Below are positions 62,601 to 64,000 of a stretch of DNA of 64,000 bases, piece after piece; position 1 is the stretch's first letter; each line of letters opens with the position of its first letter. A program made the position numbers and the translations under genes. Below the pieces are notes generated by a model. It had not been told where the DNA came from and ran no database searches. It saw nothing but the letters and a program-made list of their open reading frames with translations. This stretch comes from Eutreptiella sp. 'Long Island Sound 2002' (Eukaryota > Euglenozoa > Euglenophyceae > Eutreptiales > Eutreptiaceae): the NCBI GenBank assembly GCA_964036045.1, contig OZ038397.1, forward strand, positions 25,135,342 to 25,199,341, given 5' to 3'.

Positions 62601-64000
62601 GCACACGAGTAGCTCTAGGCTTCGTTCTCAGCCTATCCCACTCATGCAGCCTGACAGTTACCATGCTGACTCTTAGGTGTCGTATGGAGGCTGTTGCGAG
62701 GCTGTCTGAACAGTGCCACGATGAACACAACGTGGTCATTTGGACACGAGGCGACTGTTATTGCTGGTGTGCTGTTACCGTGATGATTGTAGGGGCGTAC
62801 TGTTGCTCAAGGGGTGGCTGGTGTACTTCTATTGCACTCTTGAAGACGTTGTGAATGGCATCCCTGCTCGTTCTTTTTTGCTTTGCACATGTACTGCACT
62901 CATTCTGCGGTAGTGTTGTTTTGCTTGAGTCCCCTCATTTACTGCTGCATTCTGCCTTCCCATCAATTTTCCCTTGTCAGTAGATCCATTGGTGATTGGG
63001 CACACACTCGGCCTCCGGGTCTGGATATATATATCTTGCTGACTCACCTCGACACACCGTGCGCCCAGCCACTCCCCAATCAATCCCCTGGCACACCCAT
63101 TTGGTGGATTGGTGAACAACCCTGTAGTCATGTGGCACCCCCATCTTCCTTTTGAACGGCGGATGAGGCCTGCATTTTTTACTCTGCAAAGGTGCTGTGA
63201 TGTGTCTCCTGTGCTGTACGCACAGTGCATGCAGAGCCATTTCCCTGCATCTGTAAATGCTTGAACACACACAAGCCCGCTGTTCATCACTCCTGTCCTC
63301 CCAAGCCACAGCGTTCCGCTTCAGAGTCTGCTGCAGGGGTCTGTTGAGCCGCCTGTGTGCATCTGTGTTCCTCCTCAACCACCCTTACCTCACCCACTAT
63401 GCTTGCATTGCAAGTGGGATCGCCTGCTGAAATGCACTGGGGGTTTCATGGGGCACTTGGTTGTGCACCATGAGGAAACGACCCATTCAATGGAGGAGCC
63501 TGGGGCAGCCATTTGCATCATGGACATCGCTGTGCAGGTTGGTTTTCGATGTACCGGAGATCAGCCTTCACTGTCTGATTATGAGGTATTGTGCCAGGCA
63601 CTGGTGTTTCTGACATCCCTTTGAAATTGCATTTTTGCAAAATTCACGTCCACATTGTAGTTGTATTAAATGCCCTGTGGCTGTGACGTTGTTATCCAAG
63701 AGCATATGCAATTGCCAAGTGGCATGTAGACGCAATTTGAAGGACACGGGCATTAGAGATGACGAAAACAGATGCCTTCTGGAGCACCCCGTGGTGTGTC
63801 GGAGCGCCTTTCCCTCGCTGCTGCTGAGGAATTTCCGGAAGGGGATGGAGGCGGCGTACTCCGAACTTGGTATCGCCAAGGAGATGGAGTCCATACCACA
63901 CCAGTGATTCGCTGGTTTCAGCCCATCCGTAGTATTTCTCGACCCGCAACAATGCTTCTCTGCCATTGGCTTCCAGTGGGACCTCAGGCCCCGTTGGAAG
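59662..64000. repeat. Tandem array of 1.79-kb units
   Basis: Unit 1 is 59662-61539 (1878 bp, longer because of a 21-bp minisatellite). Unit 2 is 61540-63329 and unit 3 starts at 63330 and runs off the window. Units 2 and 3 look nearly identical; offset 1790 bp. Each unit has two related segments with GGAGGAGCCTGGGGCAGCCA about 780 bp apart, and an open frame (60055-60327 and copies) with no known domain. Confidence 0.95.
59768..59893. repeat. 21-bp minisatellite, six units
   Basis: GCACTTCTTTGCGCACGGGC-type units in tandem. It replaces a sequence of about 50 bp present in units 2 and 3. On the minus strand it reads as Cys-rich heptads (CPCAKKC). Confidence 0.93.

Noticed and set aside
1-64000. 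tRNA or rRNA genes
   Set aside because: No convincing tRNA B-box/acceptor pairs or rRNA core sequences were seen by eye; a covariance-model scan would be needed to exclude them.

Overview
The window is eukaryotic nuclear DNA, probably from a protist or alga. Signs of this are spliceosomal introns with coherent phase (22131-22203, and a GC-AG intron at 57346-58390), a DIRS-like tyrosine-recombinase retrotransposon, long satellite arrays, and a multipass adenylate cyclase. The species cannot be named from the sequence. A run of 200 N at 36555-36754 shows it is an assembled scaffold. Very long G or C runs are everywhere, and many reading-frame breaks fall on them, so single-base indels at such runs should be distrusted.

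1-14814: a giant inverted repeat. Arms 1-7048 and 7766-14814 are nearly identical and flank a 717-bp centre. From the outside inward each arm carries the 3' end of a BTB-kelch gene, a small Ala/Lys-rich histone-H1-like ORF, a membrane-anchored staphylococcal-nuclease-like protein, a tyrosine recombinase, a protein-kinase-like gene, a 73-aa protein, a small membrane protein and a Pro/Thr-rich protein. The arms have decayed differently: the recombinase is undamaged only on the right, the kinase only on the left. The left arm is still homologous at base 1, so the palindrome may continue outside the window.

14670-28200: gene-rich single-copy DNA. It holds a BTB(T1)-kelch gene, a secreted alpha/beta-hydrolase (lipase-like), a second tyrosine recombinase with a broken 5' end, a Pro-rich nuclear-type protein, an inverted leucine-rich-repeat cluster, a zinc-ribbon/CW/ARID chromatin protein with an intron, an F-box-like protein, unknown genes and a glutaredoxin. 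Nuclease, kinase, BTB-kelch, F-box, glutaredoxin and tyrosine recombinases together resemble the accessory gene set of large nucleocytoplasmic DNA viruses. No viral core gene (capsid, DNA polymerase B, packaging ATPase) is visible, so an endogenised giant-virus or virus-like origin remains an inference.

28600-32800: a decayed DIRS-like retroelement in the order tyrosine recombinase, acidic/basic tail, reverse transcriptase, RNase H, Arg-rich ORF.

32943-55190: satellite DNA. Families include a poly-G-bearing family of about 190-202 bp, a 198-bp pair, modular G/C-run hairpin blocks, a 2.55-kb segmental duplication and a long array (about 46 units) of a 199/200-bp monomer with higher-order structure. 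A J-domain gene sits inside the satellite region at about 44.1-44.6 kb.

55782-58734: a GC-rich two-exon class III adenylate cyclase carrying an exact 162-bp internal tandem duplication of part of its catalytic domain. 59662-64000: a tandem array of 1.79-kb units running off the right edge, with a 21-bp minisatellite in its first unit.
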